From assembly GCF_000226295.1 (NCBI RefSeq), contig NC_016025.1:496001-560000 (forward strand): a stretch of 64,000 nt of DNA, given 5' to 3'. Below are positions 1 to 9,131 of this stretch, one piece after another. Under the pieces are notes generated by a model. It did not search any database. It saw only the letters and a list, made by a program, of their open reading frames with translations, and was not told the DNA's origin. The position numbers were made by a program, and so were the translations under genes. The stretch's first letter is position 1. Every line of letters starts with the position of its first letter. This DNA comes from Chloracidobacterium thermophilum B. GTDB taxonomy: Bacteria > Acidobacteriota > Blastocatellia > Chloracidobacteriales > Chloracidobacteriaceae.

Positions 1-296
1 AGATAGTCGTCCGCACCGATTTCGAGGCCCACGATGCGGTCCACATCGTCGCCGCGCGCCGTCAGCATCAGGGTTGGCACGTGCGACACGGACCGAATCC
101 GCTTAAGCGTCTCGAAACCATCCAGCCGGGGAAGCATCACGTCAAGAATGATGAGCGCATACGGTTCGCTCGTCGCCCGCCTCACTCCCGACTCGCCATC
201 GTGAACGACTTCGACGGCAAACCCTTCAGCCGTCAGGTACTCCACCACGAGTTCACAGAGTTCGGTGTCATCATCAATGACAAGCAGGCGTTCCAT
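1..296 (-). CDS. Response regulator, OmpR-type receiver domain (partial, C-terminus outside window)
   Basis: The reverse strand from the ATG at 296 reads about 98 residues of a CheY-like receiver and runs off the window edge, so any DNA-binding domain is not visible. The acidic pocket (VIDDD) near residue 6, the phospho-acceptor aspartate in LIILDVMLP, the TAR motif with the conserved threonine (LMLTARG) and the GADDYL loop are all present, in the order typical of OmpR/PhoB regulators. It would be phosphorylated by a sensor histidine kinase not seen here. It starts 18 bp after the hemH stop on the same strand, so the two may be co-transcribed. Family assignment is firm; the output domain is inferred. 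Confidence 0.85.
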   Translation of the reverse strand, partial: MERLLVIDDDTELCELVVEYLTAEGFAVEVVHDGESGVRRATSEPYALIILDVMLPRLDGFETLKRIRSVSHVPTLMLTARGDDVDRIVGLEIGADDY

Positions 297-314
297 GACG
301 AGTACCGCCCTGGT

Positions 315-1373
315 TTACCCCCTGGCCGCCTGTTCCGTCGCCTGCAACGGATAGCCTGCCGCCAGACGCGCGCGGACCAACCCGGCCAGACCACGGATGA
401 AAGCGCGGTGGCAGTTGAGTGCCGGAACACGGCGGAAATGGGGAATGCCGACCTCCTGGGCCAGCGCCTGGTACTGGATGTCGAGTTCGTACAGTGTTTC
501 GATGTGCTCGGAAACAAAGCTGATGGGAACAGTCAACACCTGTTCGTGGCCTTCGCCTGCCAGCCGCCGCAGGGTGTCTTCCGTGGAGGGTTCCAGCCAA
601 CGTACCGGGCCGACCTTGCTCTGAAAGGAGAGCCGATGTGGCGGCCGCGTCCCAAGCCGCCGCTCAAGCGCCGTCATGACGGCGGCAATGGTCCGCTCGT
701 GGTGCCGCAGGTAGGGATCGCCCCGCTCAACATACTTGGTCGGAATGCTGTGCGCGCTGAACAACAACTGAATCGCTTCCGGGCGCGGGTCGGGAAACCG
801 GCGCATTTCTTCCGCGATGAGATCGGTCAGCGCCGCAATGTAGCCCGGCTCGGTCTCATAATGTGTCACGTAGCTGCGCCGCATCTCCCGGACGCCACCG
901 TGCTGGTCAAAGCAGCGAATGAGCTTTTTGGCAGCCGCTCCCGTGGTGGTCACGGAAAAATGGGGAAACAGGGGCAGCACAACGAGGTGCGTGATGCGGT
1001 CCTGGAGCACCTGCTGAAACGTGCTTTCAATCAACGGATGCCAGCACACCATCCCGACATACACGCGCGCCTGAACCCCCTGGCAGGCCAGTTCATCCTG
1101 CAACGCCGCAGCCTGCTCAGTGGTGATACGCCGCTGTGGCGAGCCACCGCCAATTTTCTCATACAACCGCCGGGATTTGCCCCGGCGCAGCCGGGCAATC
1201 AACCAGCCAAACGGCCGCTGGAGCGCAGGAATGGGCAGACGGATGATGGAAGGGTCAGAAAAGAGATTCCGCAGAAAGGGCTCAACATCGGCCAGCTTTT
1301 CCGGCCCGCCCAGGTTGAGCAGCAAAACACCCAGGCGCACAGGTTGGGGACGCTTGAAAGGTCGAATGTTCAT
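315..1373 (-). CDS. hemH: Ferrochelatase
   Basis: The 352-residue product matches the length and conserved blocks of ferrochelatase, which inserts Fe2+ into protoporphyrin IX in the last step of protoheme synthesis. Visible signatures are the N-terminal VLLLNLGGPE block, the mid-protein LVVLPLFPHFSVTTTG segment (Y/F-P-x-(Y/F)-S type) and the SAHSIP motif carrying the catalytic histidine, followed by the SFQSKVGPVRWLEP block. The ATG at 1373 is the first in frame before LGVLLLNLGG. The response regulator follows 18 bp downstream. A TnpB element sits 111 bp upstream of the start codon, so it could affect the hemH promoter. It is probably cytosolic or membrane-associated. Confidence 0.95.
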   Translation of the reverse strand: MNIRPFKRPQPVRLGVLLLNLGGPEKLADVEPFLRNLFSDPSIIRLPIPALQRPFGWLIARLRRGKSRRLYEKIGGGSPQRRITTEQAAALQDELACQGVQARVYVGMVCWHPLIESTFQQVLQDRITHLVVLPLFPHFSVTTTGAAAKKLIRCFDQHGGVREMRRSYVTHYETEPGYIAALTDLIAEEMRRFPDPRPEAIQLLFSAHSIPTKYVERGDPYLRHHERTIAAVMTALERRLGTRPPHRLSFQSKVGPVRWLEPSTEDTLRRLAGEGHEQVLTVPISFVSEHIETLYELDIQYQALAQEVGIPHFRRVPALNCHRAFIRGLAGLVRARLAAGYPLQATEQAARG

Positions 1374-1480
1374 TGGTGATGAATTCCCGGAGAAATCAAC
1401 GCAGGCAGCCGCGGGGGTAGGGCACGAGGGACTATACGCAACTCGCCGGAGCGCGCCAAGTCACCCGTGCGTGAGAAAGT

Positions 1481-1484
1481 TTAC
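1481..1484 (+). other. IS target/left cleavage tetranucleotide TTAC (copy 1)
   Basis: The two IS copies become identical just after TTAC, which is preceded by T in both. IS200/IS605 elements of the IS608 type insert 3' of TTAC and the target stays at the left end. For the TnpB nuclease the same sequence would be the TAM. Assignment is by comparing the two copies in this window. Confidence 0.75.
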
Positions 1485-1501
1485 CGAAAAAACGCCGTAA
1501 A

Positions 1502-1522
1502 GCCCTGCACTTTAGGGCAGGG
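1502..1522. repeat. Left-end hairpin of IS copy 1
   Basis: CCCTGC (1503-1508) can pair with GCAGGG (1517-1522), or GCCC with GGGC in an offset fold. Subterminal imperfect palindromes like this are what TnpA recognises in IS200/IS605 ends. The same hairpin occurs at 61689-61709. Confidence 0.7.
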
Positions 1523-1573
1523 ATATAAGGCGCACGCTGTTTTATCAAGCCAAACCTGTGATAAAATAGCAGT

Positions 1574-2836
1574 ATGAGAGTCATGGAAGCCAAGCTACTC
1601 AACGGGACAGCAGAGCAGTATCAGGCTCTGGATGAAGCCATCCGTACCGCACAGTTTGTCAGAAACAAATGTGTGCGGTACTGGATGGACAACAAGAGCG
1701 TCAACAAAGCTGTTCTCTATGCCCACTGCAAAGACCTGGCCAAAGAGTTTGACTTTGCCAGGAAGTTAAACTCAGCGGCAAGGCAGGCAAGTGCAGAGCG
1801 AGCTTGGGCTTCCATTTCCCGGTTCCATACCAACTGCAGAAACAAGGCGGTCAGGAAAGGGTATCCCAAGTTCAAGAAGCATTGCCGTTCTGTGGAATAC
1901 AAGGTATCTGGCTGGAAGCTGTCAGGGGATGGGATGACTATCTCGTTCACCGATGGCTTCAATGCTGGTGCTTTTGCTCTGTACTGCAATGGTGAGGCAA
2001 GACACCATATCCTAAACTCCAAAATCAATCGGGTGCGGGTGATACGCAGGGCAGATGGGTACTATGCTCAGTTCTGCCTGGATGTGGAGCGCAAAGAGCA
2101 GGGAGCATACACAGGCAATGTGATTGGCATTGACTTGGGCTTGAAGGCTTTCTACACCGACCAGAACGGCAACCCTGTAGAGTATCCTAAGTTTTTGAGG
2201 CGTAGTGAAAGGAGGTTAAAGCAACACCAGCGCAGATTAAGTCGGAAGTTCAAGAAGAGGGCAAAATCCCAATCCAAGAACTACCACAAGCAAAGAAAGC
2301 GACTGGGCAAAGTGCATCTGAAAGTCCAACGCCAGCGTAAAGACTGGGCAATTAAGCAGGCACGGTGCGTGGTGGCATCTCACGATGTCGTGGCGTATGA
2401 AGACTTGCAGGTGAAGAACCTGGTCAAAAATCATCATCTTGCCAAATCCATTCATGATGCTGGCTGGTCTCAATTCACTGCGTGGCTGGACTACTACGGC
2501 AAGGTGTGGGACAAGGCAGTCGTCAGCGTACCGCCGCAGTACACCACACAGGACTGTAGTCACTGTGGGCATAGGGTAGTAAAAACCCTATCCACCAGAA
2601 CCCATAGTTGTCCTCAATGTGGATTTGAATCAGACAGAGACCAGAATGCGGCTTTGAACATCCTCAAGAAGGGACTAAGCATCTTGGGAATGGAGTGGCA
2701 AAACAGTACCTTTGGGCAAAAGGGAACTGCCTCGAAAGAGGGAACGCTTGGGGAGAGATGCACCGCTGCTTTAGAGGGGCAACCTGATGAAGTAAGTGCG
2801 CTCGCAGAACCAAGAACAAGAATCCCCTGCCTTTAG
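1574..2836 (+). CDS. tnpB: RNA-guided endonuclease TnpB (OrfB_IS605), intact
   Basis: The 420-residue protein has the complete TnpB architecture: an N-terminal wedge/REC-like region, then RuvC-I (GIDLG, D187), RuvC-II (AYEDL, E276), a zinc finger with two CxxC pairs, and RuvC-III (DRDQNAALNIL, D356). TnpB proteins use an omega RNA made from the element's right end to cut DNA next to a TAM. The ATG at 1574 follows a GATAAAAT-like -10 sequence at about 1558. The last codons and the stop lie inside the right-end hairpin, where the guide RNA scaffold is expected. The low-GC codon use is unlike the neighbours. No TnpA partner is present in the element. Confidence 0.93.
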   Translation: MRVMEAKLLNGTAEQYQALDEAIRTAQFVRNKCVRYWMDNKSVNKAVLYAHCKDLAKEFDFARKLNSAARQASAERAWASISRFHTNCRNKAVRKGYPKFKKHCRSVEYKVSGWKLSGDGMTISFTDGFNAGAFALYCNGEARHHILNSKINRVRVIRRADGYYAQFCLDVERKEQGAYTGNVIGIDLGLKAFYTDQNGNPVEYPKFLRRSERRLKQHQRRLSRKFKKRAKSQSKNYHKQRKRLGKVHLKVQRQRKDWAIKQARCVVASHDVVAYEDLQVKNLVKNHHLAKSIHDAGWSQFTAWLDYYGKVWDKAVVSVPPQYTTQDCSHCGHRVVKTLSTRTHSCPQCGFESDRDQNAALNILKKGLSILGMEWQNSTFGQKGTASKEGTLGERCTAALEGQPDEVSALAEPRTRIPCL

Positions 2837-2843
2837 GCAGGGG
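2824..2843. repeat. Right-end hairpin of IS copy 1 (likely 3' end of omega RNA scaffold)
   Basis: A perfect 8-bp stem, CCCCTGCC/GGCAGGGG, with a TTTA loop spans the tnpB stop codon and ends 7 bases before the TCAA end. In characterised TnpB systems the scaffold ends at the element boundary and the guide is the flanking DNA, here beginning at 2854. That an RNA is made is inferred. Confidence 0.65.
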
Positions 2844-2917
2844 AGTATGTCAAACACTTTGGTACTTGTTCGCACGCCGGCCGATAATACCCAGGCGCCC
2901 CCGGCTTTACAGATGCG

Positions 2918-3538
2918 TTACAGGCGCGGGCTGGCGTAGGTCATCACCAGATAGGCCAATGTTTCTTCAGCGCCCGGATTGGCATAGACGTGCGGTACAT
3001 CAGCCCGAAAATAGATGGCATCGCCGGGCAGAAGATGGATCGTCTCGCGGTCGCCAATCGTCAGCGCCAGGCAGCCCTGCTGCACGACCAGGTTTTCGTA
3101 CGTGCCGTCGGCATGCGGCTCGGCCACTTCGACGCACCCCACACTCAGCCGCAGTTCATAAAACTCGGCCCGCCGCTCGCGGTCAAAGGGAAAGAGGGCG
3201 CGGCTCTCAAAGCGTCCATCCTGGGAACGCAGCACCTTGGCGGCAGCGCGCGGCAACACCACCACAGCCTGCTCCGGCTCATCGCCCAGCAGATCGGCAA
3301 AGCGCACGCCCAACCCACGGGCAATCTTCCACAGGACGGCAATCGTCGGCGCGCTTTCGCCTGCCTCGATCTGCCCCAGCATGGCCCGGCTCACCCCGGA
3401 CTGCGCCGCCAGCCGCTCCAGGCTCAACCCACGTTGCCGGCGGAGCAGTTCGAGATTGCTCCCCACCCGCCGCTTCAGCTCAAGCGCTTCGGAGGCCGTA
3501 ACCTTTTCATGGTCAGATACTTTTGACCTCGGTTTCAC
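2918..3538 (-). CDS. XRE-family regulator with C-terminal cupin domain
   Basis: The 206-residue protein has an N-terminal helix-turn-helix at about residues 25-80 (LELLRRQRGLSLERLAAQSGVSRAMLGQIEAGESAPTI and following) and a C-terminal cupin_2 fold at about 135-200, with HADGTYE and LLPGDAIYFRADVPH as the metal- or ligand-binding motifs. Such HTH-cupin regulators usually sense a small metabolite and often control amine, amino-acid or stress genes; the ligand cannot be read from the sequence. It is transcribed divergently from the Rrf2 gene, with 150 bp between the start codons, so shared regulation is possible. IS copy 1 ends 64 bp beyond its stop codon. Confidence 0.88.
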   Translation of the reverse strand: MKPRSKVSDHEKVTASEALELKRRVGSNLELLRRQRGLSLERLAAQSGVSRAMLGQIEAGESAPTIAVLWKIARGLGVRFADLLGDEPEQAVVVLPRAAAKVLRSQDGRFESRALFPFDRERRAEFYELRLSVGCVEVAEPHADGTYENLVVQQGCLALTIGDRETIHLLPGDAIYFRADVPHVYANPGAEETLAYLVMTYASPRL

Positions 3539-3688
3539 GACTCATCACCCACCTGTGAACGAGCTGTCCGCCACTCGGTCGAAGCCAGGCAGATATTGTT
3601 GACGAAAAAGTAAAGTATTCGGTAAGGTGGATGGCACTGGAATCCGACCGAGGGAAAGCCCCGGATCATGAAGTAGAGTTTCACACCG

Positions 3689-4168
3689 ATGCGAATTACG
3701 GCGCAAGAAGAATATGGACTTCGCTGCCTCATCCAGCTTGCCCGCCAACCCGAGGGACAAGGGCTGACCCTCAAGCAGATTGGCGAGCGGGAAGGGATTT
3801 CCACGGCCAATGCCGGCAAGATTCTCTGGCTGCTGAGCAACGCCGGTATTGTGAAGTCGGCGCGCGGGATCAAGGGCGGCTACATGCTGGCCCGTCCGGC
3901 CGACCAGATCACGGTCAGCGAAGTCATCAGTGTTTTCGAGCATGCCGATCTGGAAGAACATTGCAAGAACTTTTCAGGCATTCAGGAAGTCTGCGTCCAC
4001 AACACAGACTGCGGCATCCGTCCGGTGCTGCAGATACTCAATGAGACCGTCAAGCAGGTTCTCAGCCGGATTACCCTCGCCCAGCTCGTCCACCACGAAT
4101 GTGAAGTGAGTGAACGGCTGTTTCAAATCCAGCGCCCGGCACGCTCTTCAGCGGCGATGTCCGTCTGA
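3689..4168 (+). CDS. Rrf2-family Fe-S-sensing transcriptional regulator of the suf operon
   Basis: The 159-residue protein is an Rrf2/IscR/SufR-type winged helix: MRITAQEEYGLRCLIQLA at the N-terminus, the recognition helix region STANAGKILWLLSNAGIV, and the wing GIKGGYMLARP. Three cysteines (C92, C102, C108) match the cluster-binding set of this family, so an Fe-S cluster probably controls DNA binding. It lies 78 bp upstream of sufB and is co-directional with the suf genes, the usual place for an autoregulated repressor of Fe-S assembly. The ATG at 3689 begins the conserved MRIT motif. Whether it behaves as IscR or as SufR cannot be decided from sequence alone. Confidence 0.9.
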   Translation: MRITAQEEYGLRCLIQLARQPEGQGLTLKQIGEREGISTANAGKILWLLSNAGIVKSARGIKGGYMLARPADQITVSEVISVFEHADLEEHCKNFSGIQEVCVHNTDCGIRPVLQILNETVKQVLSRITLAQLVHHECEVSERLFQIQRPARSSAAMSV

Positions 4169-4246
4169 CCGCCAGCGATTGGGCATCGGTGCGGGCCGTC
4201 CCCCGGCACACACACACTTGGTCAACCACGAGGAAGGAATATCGTC

Positions 4247-5683
4247 ATGAGCGCGCTTGCTGCCACCCTGGCCACACAGGAATACAAATACGGTTTTACA
4301 ACCGACATCGAATCCGATGTTGCCCCGCGTGGCCTCAATGAAGACATTATCCGGCTGATTTCGGCCAAGAAAGAAGAGCCGGCCTTTATGCTGGAGTTCC
4401 GGCTCAAAGCCTACCGGCAGTGGCTGAAGATGACGGAGCCAACCTGGCAGAACGTGACGTATCCGCCCATTGATTATCAGGACATCATCTACTACTCGGC
4501 GCCGAAGCCAAAGAAGAAGCTCAACAGCCTCGACGAAGTTGACCCAGAGCTGCTCGCCACCTTTGAAAAGCTCGGCATTCCCCTGCACGAGCAGAAAATG
4601 CTCGCCAATGTGGCCGTGGATGCCATCTTCGACAGCGTTTCGGTGGCCACAACCTACAAGGAAAAACTCCGCGAGCACGGCGTCATCTTCTGTTCCTTTT
4701 CAGAAGCCGTGAAGGAACACCCGGAACTCGTCCAGCGGTATCTCGGCACGGTCGTGCCCATCACCGACAACTACTTCGCGGCGCTCAACTCGGCGGTGTT
4801 CAGCGACGGTTCCTTTGTCTTCGTGCCCAGGGGCGTCCAGTGCCCGATGGAGCTGTCGAGCTACTTCCGCATCAACAACGCGGAATCGGGACAGTTCGAG
4901 CGGACGCTGATTATTTGTGAAGAAGGAGCATCGGTTTCCTATCTCGAAGGCTGCACCGCTCCCAAATACGACAAAAACCAGTTGCATGCCGCAGTTGTTG
5001 AACTCATTGCGCTGGAGGATGCCGAGATTAAGTACTCCACCGTCCAGAACTGGTATGCCGGAGACGAAGAAGGGCGCGGCGGCATTTACAACTTTGTCAC
5101 CAAGCGCGGCAAATGCCTGGGACGCAACTCGAAAATATCCTGGACGCAGGTTGAAACCGGCTCGGCCATCACCTGGAAGTACCCGAGCTGTGTGCTCATC
5201 GGCGACAACTCAGTGGGCGAGTTTTACTCCGTGGCACTGACCAACCACCGCCAGCAGGCCGATACCGGAACGAAAATGATCCACATTGGCAAAAACACGC
5301 GGTCGCGCATTGTGTCGAAGGGTATCTCTGCCGGGCGGTCGAACAACAGCTACCGGGGGCTGGTCAAAATCCTGCCCAGCGCTGAAAACGCCCGCAATTA
5401 CACCCAGTGCGACTCGATGCTCATCGGTCACGACTGTGGCGCAAACACTTTTCCCTACATTGAAGTGCAGAACCACACCGCCCGCGTCGAGCACGAAGCC
5501 ACGACTTCCAAAATCAGCGAAGAGCAAATCTTCTACTTCATGCAGCGCGGCATCCCGCAGGAAGACGCCATTTCGATGATCATCAGCGGCTTCTGCAAGG
5601 AAGTCATCCGGGAACTGCCCATGGAGTTTGCCGTCGAAGCCCAGCGGCTGCTCGGCCTCAAGCTCGAAAACTCCGTTGGTTAG
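4247..5683 (+). CDS. sufB: Fe-S cluster assembly scaffold SufB
   Basis: The 478-residue protein is full-length SufB, the core scaffold subunit of the SufBC2D complex on which nascent Fe-S clusters form. Recognisable stretches are [22 protein letters not shown], the [18 protein letters not shown] block, the beta-helix core [23 protein letters not shown], and the C-terminal [17 protein letters not shown] helix, with cysteines retained in [22 protein letters not shown] Shine-Dalgarno precedes the ATG at 4247. It is the first structural gene after the Rrf2 regulator, and sufC follows about 70 bp later. The repeated right-handed beta-helix matches SufD downstream. Confidence 0.96.
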   Translation: MSALAATLATQEYKYGFTTDIESDVAPRGLNEDIIRLISAKKEEPAFMLEFRLKAYRQWLKMTEPTWQNVTYPPIDYQDIIYYSAPKPKKKLNSLDEVDPELLATFEKLGIPLHEQKMLANVAVDAIFDSVSVATTYKEKLREHGVIFCSFSEAVKEHPELVQRYLGTVVPITDNYFAALNSAVFSDGSFVFVPRGVQCPMELSSYFRINNAESGQFERTLIICEEGASVSYLEGCTAPKYDKNQLHAAVVELIALEDAEIKYSTVQNWYAGDEEGRGGIYNFVTKRGKCLGRNSKISWTQVETGSAITWKYPSCVLIGDNSVGEFYSVALTNHRQQADTGTKMIHIGKNTRSRIVSKGISAGRSNNSYRGLVKILPSAENARNYTQCDSMLIGHDCGANTFPYIEVQNHTARVEHEATTSKISEEQIFYFMQRGIPQEDAISMIISGFCKEVIRELPMEFAVEAQRLLGLKLENSVG

Positions 5684-5752
5684 ACACAACGCGCGCCATT
5701 TTTGACAGCCAGGGCGCAAGACACAGGGCAAGGTACAGAAAGGGATACGGCA

Positions 5753-6544
5753 GTGAAAGAAGCCCCAATCATACTTGACATCAAAAACCTCCACGCGGTC
5801 GTTGAAGACCGTCCCATTCTGCGTGGGGTCAACCTCACGGTGCGGGCCGGCGAAATTCGCGCCATCATGGGCCCCAACGGTTCAGGCAAAAGCACGCTGT
5901 CCAAGGTACTGGCCGGGCATCCCGATTACAAGGTCACGGCCGGTGAAGTCCTGTACTTCGGGAAAAACCTGCTCGAACTTGAACCGGATGAGCGCGCACG
6001 CGAAGGGGTTTTTCTGGCGTTTCAATATCCGATGGAAATCCCCGGCGTCAGCAACGCCACCTTTCTGCGCGCGGCCTACAACCAGCTCCGCAAGCACCGT
6101 GGCGAAGAAGAACTCGACCCGCTGGAGTTCGACGATCTGCTTCAGGAAAAGATCAAAATCGTGGAGATGGACCGCACTTTCATCGAACGGTCCGTCAACG
6201 AGGGCTTTTCGGGCGGCGAGAAAAAGCGCAATGAAATCCTGCAGATGGCCATTCTGGAGCCAAAGCTGGCTGTGCTCGATGAAACCGATTCCGGGCTGGA
6301 CATTGACGCACTGCGTATCGTGGCCAATGGCGTCAACCGGCTCCATACCGACGACAACGCCATCATCCTTGTGACGCACTACCAGCGGCTGCTGGATTAC
6401 ATCCAGCCGGATTTTGTCCACGTCCTGCTCGACGGGCGCATCGTCAAATCCGGCGGCAAGGAACTGGCGCTGGAACTGGAGCAGCGCGGCTACGACTGGA
6501 TTCGGGAAGAAGTCGAAGCCAAAGCGGCCGGAGTGGGGGCCTGA
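5753..6544 (+). CDS. sufC: Fe-S cluster assembly ATPase SufC
   Basis: An ABC-type ATPase that powers the SufBCD complex. Walker A is GPNGSGKST, the signature is [11 protein letters not shown], Walker B is [12 protein letters not shown], and the H-loop is TH in ILVTHYQRL. The Q-loop [12 protein letters not shown] is characteristic of SufC. I prefer the GTG at 5753 because a GAAAGGG Shine-Dalgarno lies 8 bases upstream and the product then starts at the conserved domain; a TTG at 5702 in the same frame would add 17 residues with no family match. The gene is followed two bases after its stop by sufD, so translation is probably coupled. Confidence 0.95.
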   Translation: MKEAPIILDIKNLHAVVEDRPILRGVNLTVRAGEIRAIMGPNGSGKSTLSKVLAGHPDYKVTAGEVLYFGKNLLELEPDERAREGVFLAFQYPMEIPGVSNATFLRAAYNQLRKHRGEEELDPLEFDDLLQEKIKIVEMDRTFIERSVNEGFSGGEKKRNEILQMAILEPKLAVLDETDSGLDIDALRIVANGVNRLHTDDNAIILVTHYQRLLDYIQPDFVHVLLDGRIVKSGGKELALELEQRGYDWIREEVEAKAAGVGA

Positions 6545-6546
6545 CC

Positions 6547-7869
6547 ATGAAAGCTGAAACGGCCAAAACGCCCAATCCCTTTGCCGAAGCCTTTGCCGCG
6601 CTAGCGCCGGCACGCGCCACCTCACCCTACGGACGGGTGCAGGAAGACGCCTTTGCCACGTTCGAGCGGCTCGGTCTGCCGACGGTCAGGGACGAAGCCT
6701 GGCGCTACACAAACCTTGCCCCCCTGACCAAACGCTCCTTTCGCCCCGCCACGGCGGACGGACTAATGGCCGCCAACCTGCAATCCGGGATTGCCTTCTT
6801 CGATGAGTCGGCAACGACACGGATGGTCTTCGTCAACGGCGCTTTCCAGGCGGCGCTCTCTGACCTCAGCGGACTGCCGGCAGGCGTCGAAATCCGGCGT
6901 CTCGATGGCCCGGCACCCCTGCCGGAAGCCGATGCTTCCTCCTTCCGGGCGCTCAATCTGGCGTTTCTGTCCGATGGCGTCACCATTCGGGTCGCACGTG
7001 GCAGAGCCGTGGCCGCGCCGATTGGACTGTTTTTCGTCACCGCGCCGACTGATGATGACCGCATGACACATCCGCGCGTCATCATCGAACTCGATGAAGC
7101 CGCCATTGCGACCGTCGTTGAGATTCACACCGTGCTGTGCGATGAGGAAGGACGGTTCGGCACACACCCTTACCTGACCAATGCCGTGACGGATGTACGG
7201 CTGGGCCAGGGGGCCAACCTGACCCACATCAAGGTGCAGACTGAAGGTTCTGCCGCCTATCACATTGCTGACCTTCGGGTGGACATCGGCCGGGGCGCAG
7301 CTTTCACGGGACACGCCCACGCCCTGGGCGGACAACTGTCGCGGCAGGACATCCGTGCCCGGTTTCTGGATGAAGGCGGCGAATGCCGGCTCTATGGTCT
7401 CCAGGCCCTGCGTGGACAGCAGCTTGCCGATACCCACGTGACGGTGGACCACGCCGTTCCCAACAGCACGAGTGAAGTGCTCTACAAGGGCATTTTTGAC
7501 GAACAGGCCCACGGTGTCTTTGACGGACGGGTCATCGTCCGCCACGGCGCCCAGCAGACAAACGCCGTCACCACCAACAAAAACCTGCTGCTCTCTGAAA
7601 AGGCGCGGGTGGATGCCAAACCCCAGCTCGAAATCTTTGCCGATGATGTCAAATGCGGTCACGGCGCGACCGTTGGACAACTTGACGAAGACGAAATTTT
7701 CTACCTTCGCAGCCGGGGGCTGACGCCGGCCGAGGCCCGCCGCCTGCTGACGTTCGGCTTTGCCCGTGAGGTCAGCGAAAAACTTCCCGTCCCCTCCCTC
7801 AAGGTTCGGCTCGACGGCGCGCTGGCCAAGCGCGTCGAACCATCAGCTTCTGGAGATTGTGTCTTATGA
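6547..7869 (+). CDS. sufD: Fe-S cluster assembly protein SufD
   Basis: The 440-residue product is the SufB paralogue SufD, which pairs with SufB on the SufC dimer and is needed for iron entry. It has the N-terminal DEAWRYTNLAPL motif typical of SufD, the central beta-helix (VRLGQGANLTHIKVQTEGSAAYHIADL), the TSEVLYKGIFDEQAHGVFDGRV block, and the C-terminal QLDEDEIFYLRSRGLTPAEAR helix with the conserved CGHGATVG. It starts two bases after sufC and its TGA overlaps the ATG of sufS (ATGA), so it is in the middle of a tightly coupled operon. Confidence 0.95.
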   Translation: MKAETAKTPNPFAEAFAALAPARATSPYGRVQEDAFATFERLGLPTVRDEAWRYTNLAPLTKRSFRPATADGLMAANLQSGIAFFDESATTRMVFVNGAFQAALSDLSGLPAGVEIRRLDGPAPLPEADASSFRALNLAFLSDGVTIRVARGRAVAAPIGLFFVTAPTDDDRMTHPRVIIELDEAAIATVVEIHTVLCDEEGRFGTHPYLTNAVTDVRLGQGANLTHIKVQTEGSAAYHIADLRVDIGRGAAFTGHAHALGGQLSRQDIRARFLDEGGECRLYGLQALRGQQLADTHVTVDHAVPNSTSEVLYKGIFDEQAHGVFDGRVIVRHGAQQTNAVTTNKNLLLSEKARVDAKPQLEIFADDVKCGHGATVGQLDEDEIFYLRSRGLTPAEARRLLTFGFAREVSEKLPVPSLKVRLDGALAKRVEPSASGDCVL

Positions 7870-9119
7870 CGGCTCACGCAGTTCTGGCAACGCCGCCCGC
7901 GCTCGATGTCACCGCTTTGCGGGCAGACTTTCCAACGCTCCGGCGCACCATCAACGGCCACCCACTTGTGTATCTCGACAATGCCGCCACCAGCCAGAAA
8001 CCGCAGGTGGTCATTGACCGCATGAACCGGTTCTACACGGAAGAATACTCGACCGTGCGGCGCAGCATTCACCTGTTGTCAGCCAAGGCGACTCAGGCTT
8101 ACGAGCAGACGCGCCACCTGGTGGCGCAACTCATCAACGCTCCCGAAGCACGCCAGATCATCTTCACGAAAGGTACGACCGAAGGCATCAACCTTGTGGC
8201 GCACGGCTACGGGCGGAAGTTCGTTGGCGCAGGGGACGAGATCATCATTTCGGCCACCGAGCACCACGCCAACATCGTCCCGTGGCAGATGCTGTGTGAG
8301 GAAAAAGGCGCACACCTGCGGGTTATCCCCGTGGATGATCGGGGCGAACTGATTCTGGAAGCCTACGAAAAACTCCTTACCGACCGCACCAGGCTCGTGG
8401 CTGTCGGCCACATCTCCAACGCGCTGGGCACGATTCATCCCGTGGAGGAAATCATCCGGCTGGCCCATGCCCAAGGGGTTCCCGTCCTCGTGGACGGCGC
8501 GCAGGCCGCGCCCCACATGCCGGTGGATGTCCAGGCGCTTGACTGTGATTTCTATGTCTTTTCCGGCCACAAAACCTACGGCCCAACCGGTGTCGGCATT
8601 CTGTATGGCAAGGCGGCGTGGCTCGAACGGATGAATCCGTTTCTCGGCGGCGGCGATATGATCGAAACCGTCACCTTTGAAAAGACGACCTACGCGCCGA
8701 TTCCCCACAAGTTCGAGGCCGGCACACCGGCCATTGCCGAGGTCATCGGACTGGGGACGGCTATCGAGTACATGCGCCGGATCGGGCTGGAAGCCATTGC
8801 AGCCTACGAGCACCAACTGCTCGAACAGGCCACAGAGCGGCTGCTGGCCATCCCTGGCGTCCGCATCATCGGAACGGCGCCCCGCAAAGCGGCCATCATT
8901 TCCTTCGTGATTGACGGCATCCATCCCCACGACATCGGCACGTTGCTTGACCAGGAAGGCATTGCCATCCGTGCCGGACACCACTGTGCGCAGCCTCTCA
9001 TGGCGCGGTATGGCGTCCCGGCGACGGCGCGGGCTTCCTTTGCGTTCTATAACCTGCCGTCGGAAATCGAAGCCCTTGGCGCGGCCATCGAGAAGACCAT
9101 TGCCGTCTTTGCCCTCTAG
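7866..9119 (+). CDS. sufS: Cysteine desulfurase SufS
   Basis: A group II, PLP-dependent cysteine desulfurase of about 417 residues that supplies persulfide sulfur to SufU and SufB. The PLP lysine is in the DFYVFSGHKTYGPTGVGILYG block, ATEHHANIVPW and VLVDGAQAAPH are cofactor contacts, and the catalytic cysteine lies in RAGHHCAQPLM with the short loop typical of SufS. The ATG at 7866 overlaps the sufD stop and has a CTGGAGA ribosome site nine bases upstream; an in-frame TTG three codons earlier is less likely. sufU follows 12 bp later, and SufU is the usual sulfur acceptor of this enzyme class. Confidence 0.95.
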   Translation: MTAHAVLATPPALDVTALRADFPTLRRTINGHPLVYLDNAATSQKPQVVIDRMNRFYTEEYSTVRRSIHLLSAKATQAYEQTRHLVAQLINAPEARQIIFTKGTTEGINLVAHGYGRKFVGAGDEIIISATEHHANIVPWQMLCEEKGAHLRVIPVDDRGELILEAYEKLLTDRTRLVAVGHISNALGTIHPVEEIIRLAHAQGVPVLVDGAQAAPHMPVDVQALDCDFYVFSGHKTYGPTGVGILYGKAAWLERMNPFLGGGDMIETVTFEKTTYAPIPHKFEAGTPAIAEVIGLGTAIEYMRRIGLEAIAAYEHQLLEQATERLLAIPGVRIIGTAPRKAAIISFVIDGIHPHDIGTLLDQEGIAIRAGHHCAQPLMARYGVPATARASFAFYNLPSEIEALGAAIEKTIAVFAL

Positions 9120-9131
9120 GGCGTCACCACC

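Larger units (their letters stand above)
1485..2853 (+). mobile_element. IS200/IS605-type TnpB-only element, copy 1 (complete)
   Basis: Comparison with the second copy at 61672-63095 fixes both ends: the left junction follows TTAC and the right end is TCAA (2850-2853), the cleavage pair known from IS608. The element is 1369 bp, has subterminal hairpins at both ends, and makes no target duplication. It carries only tnpB and no TnpA Y1 transposase, so it is non-autonomous (IS1341-like). Its GC content is visibly lower than the acidobacterial flanks, suggesting acquisition. Both flanks are ordinary host DNA (hemH side, XRE side). Confidence 0.88.

Noticed and set aside
81-1379. 432-codon plus-strand reading over hemH
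   Set aside because: It is antisense to a clear ferrochelatase and response regulator and has no family signature; high GC creates long mirror frames.
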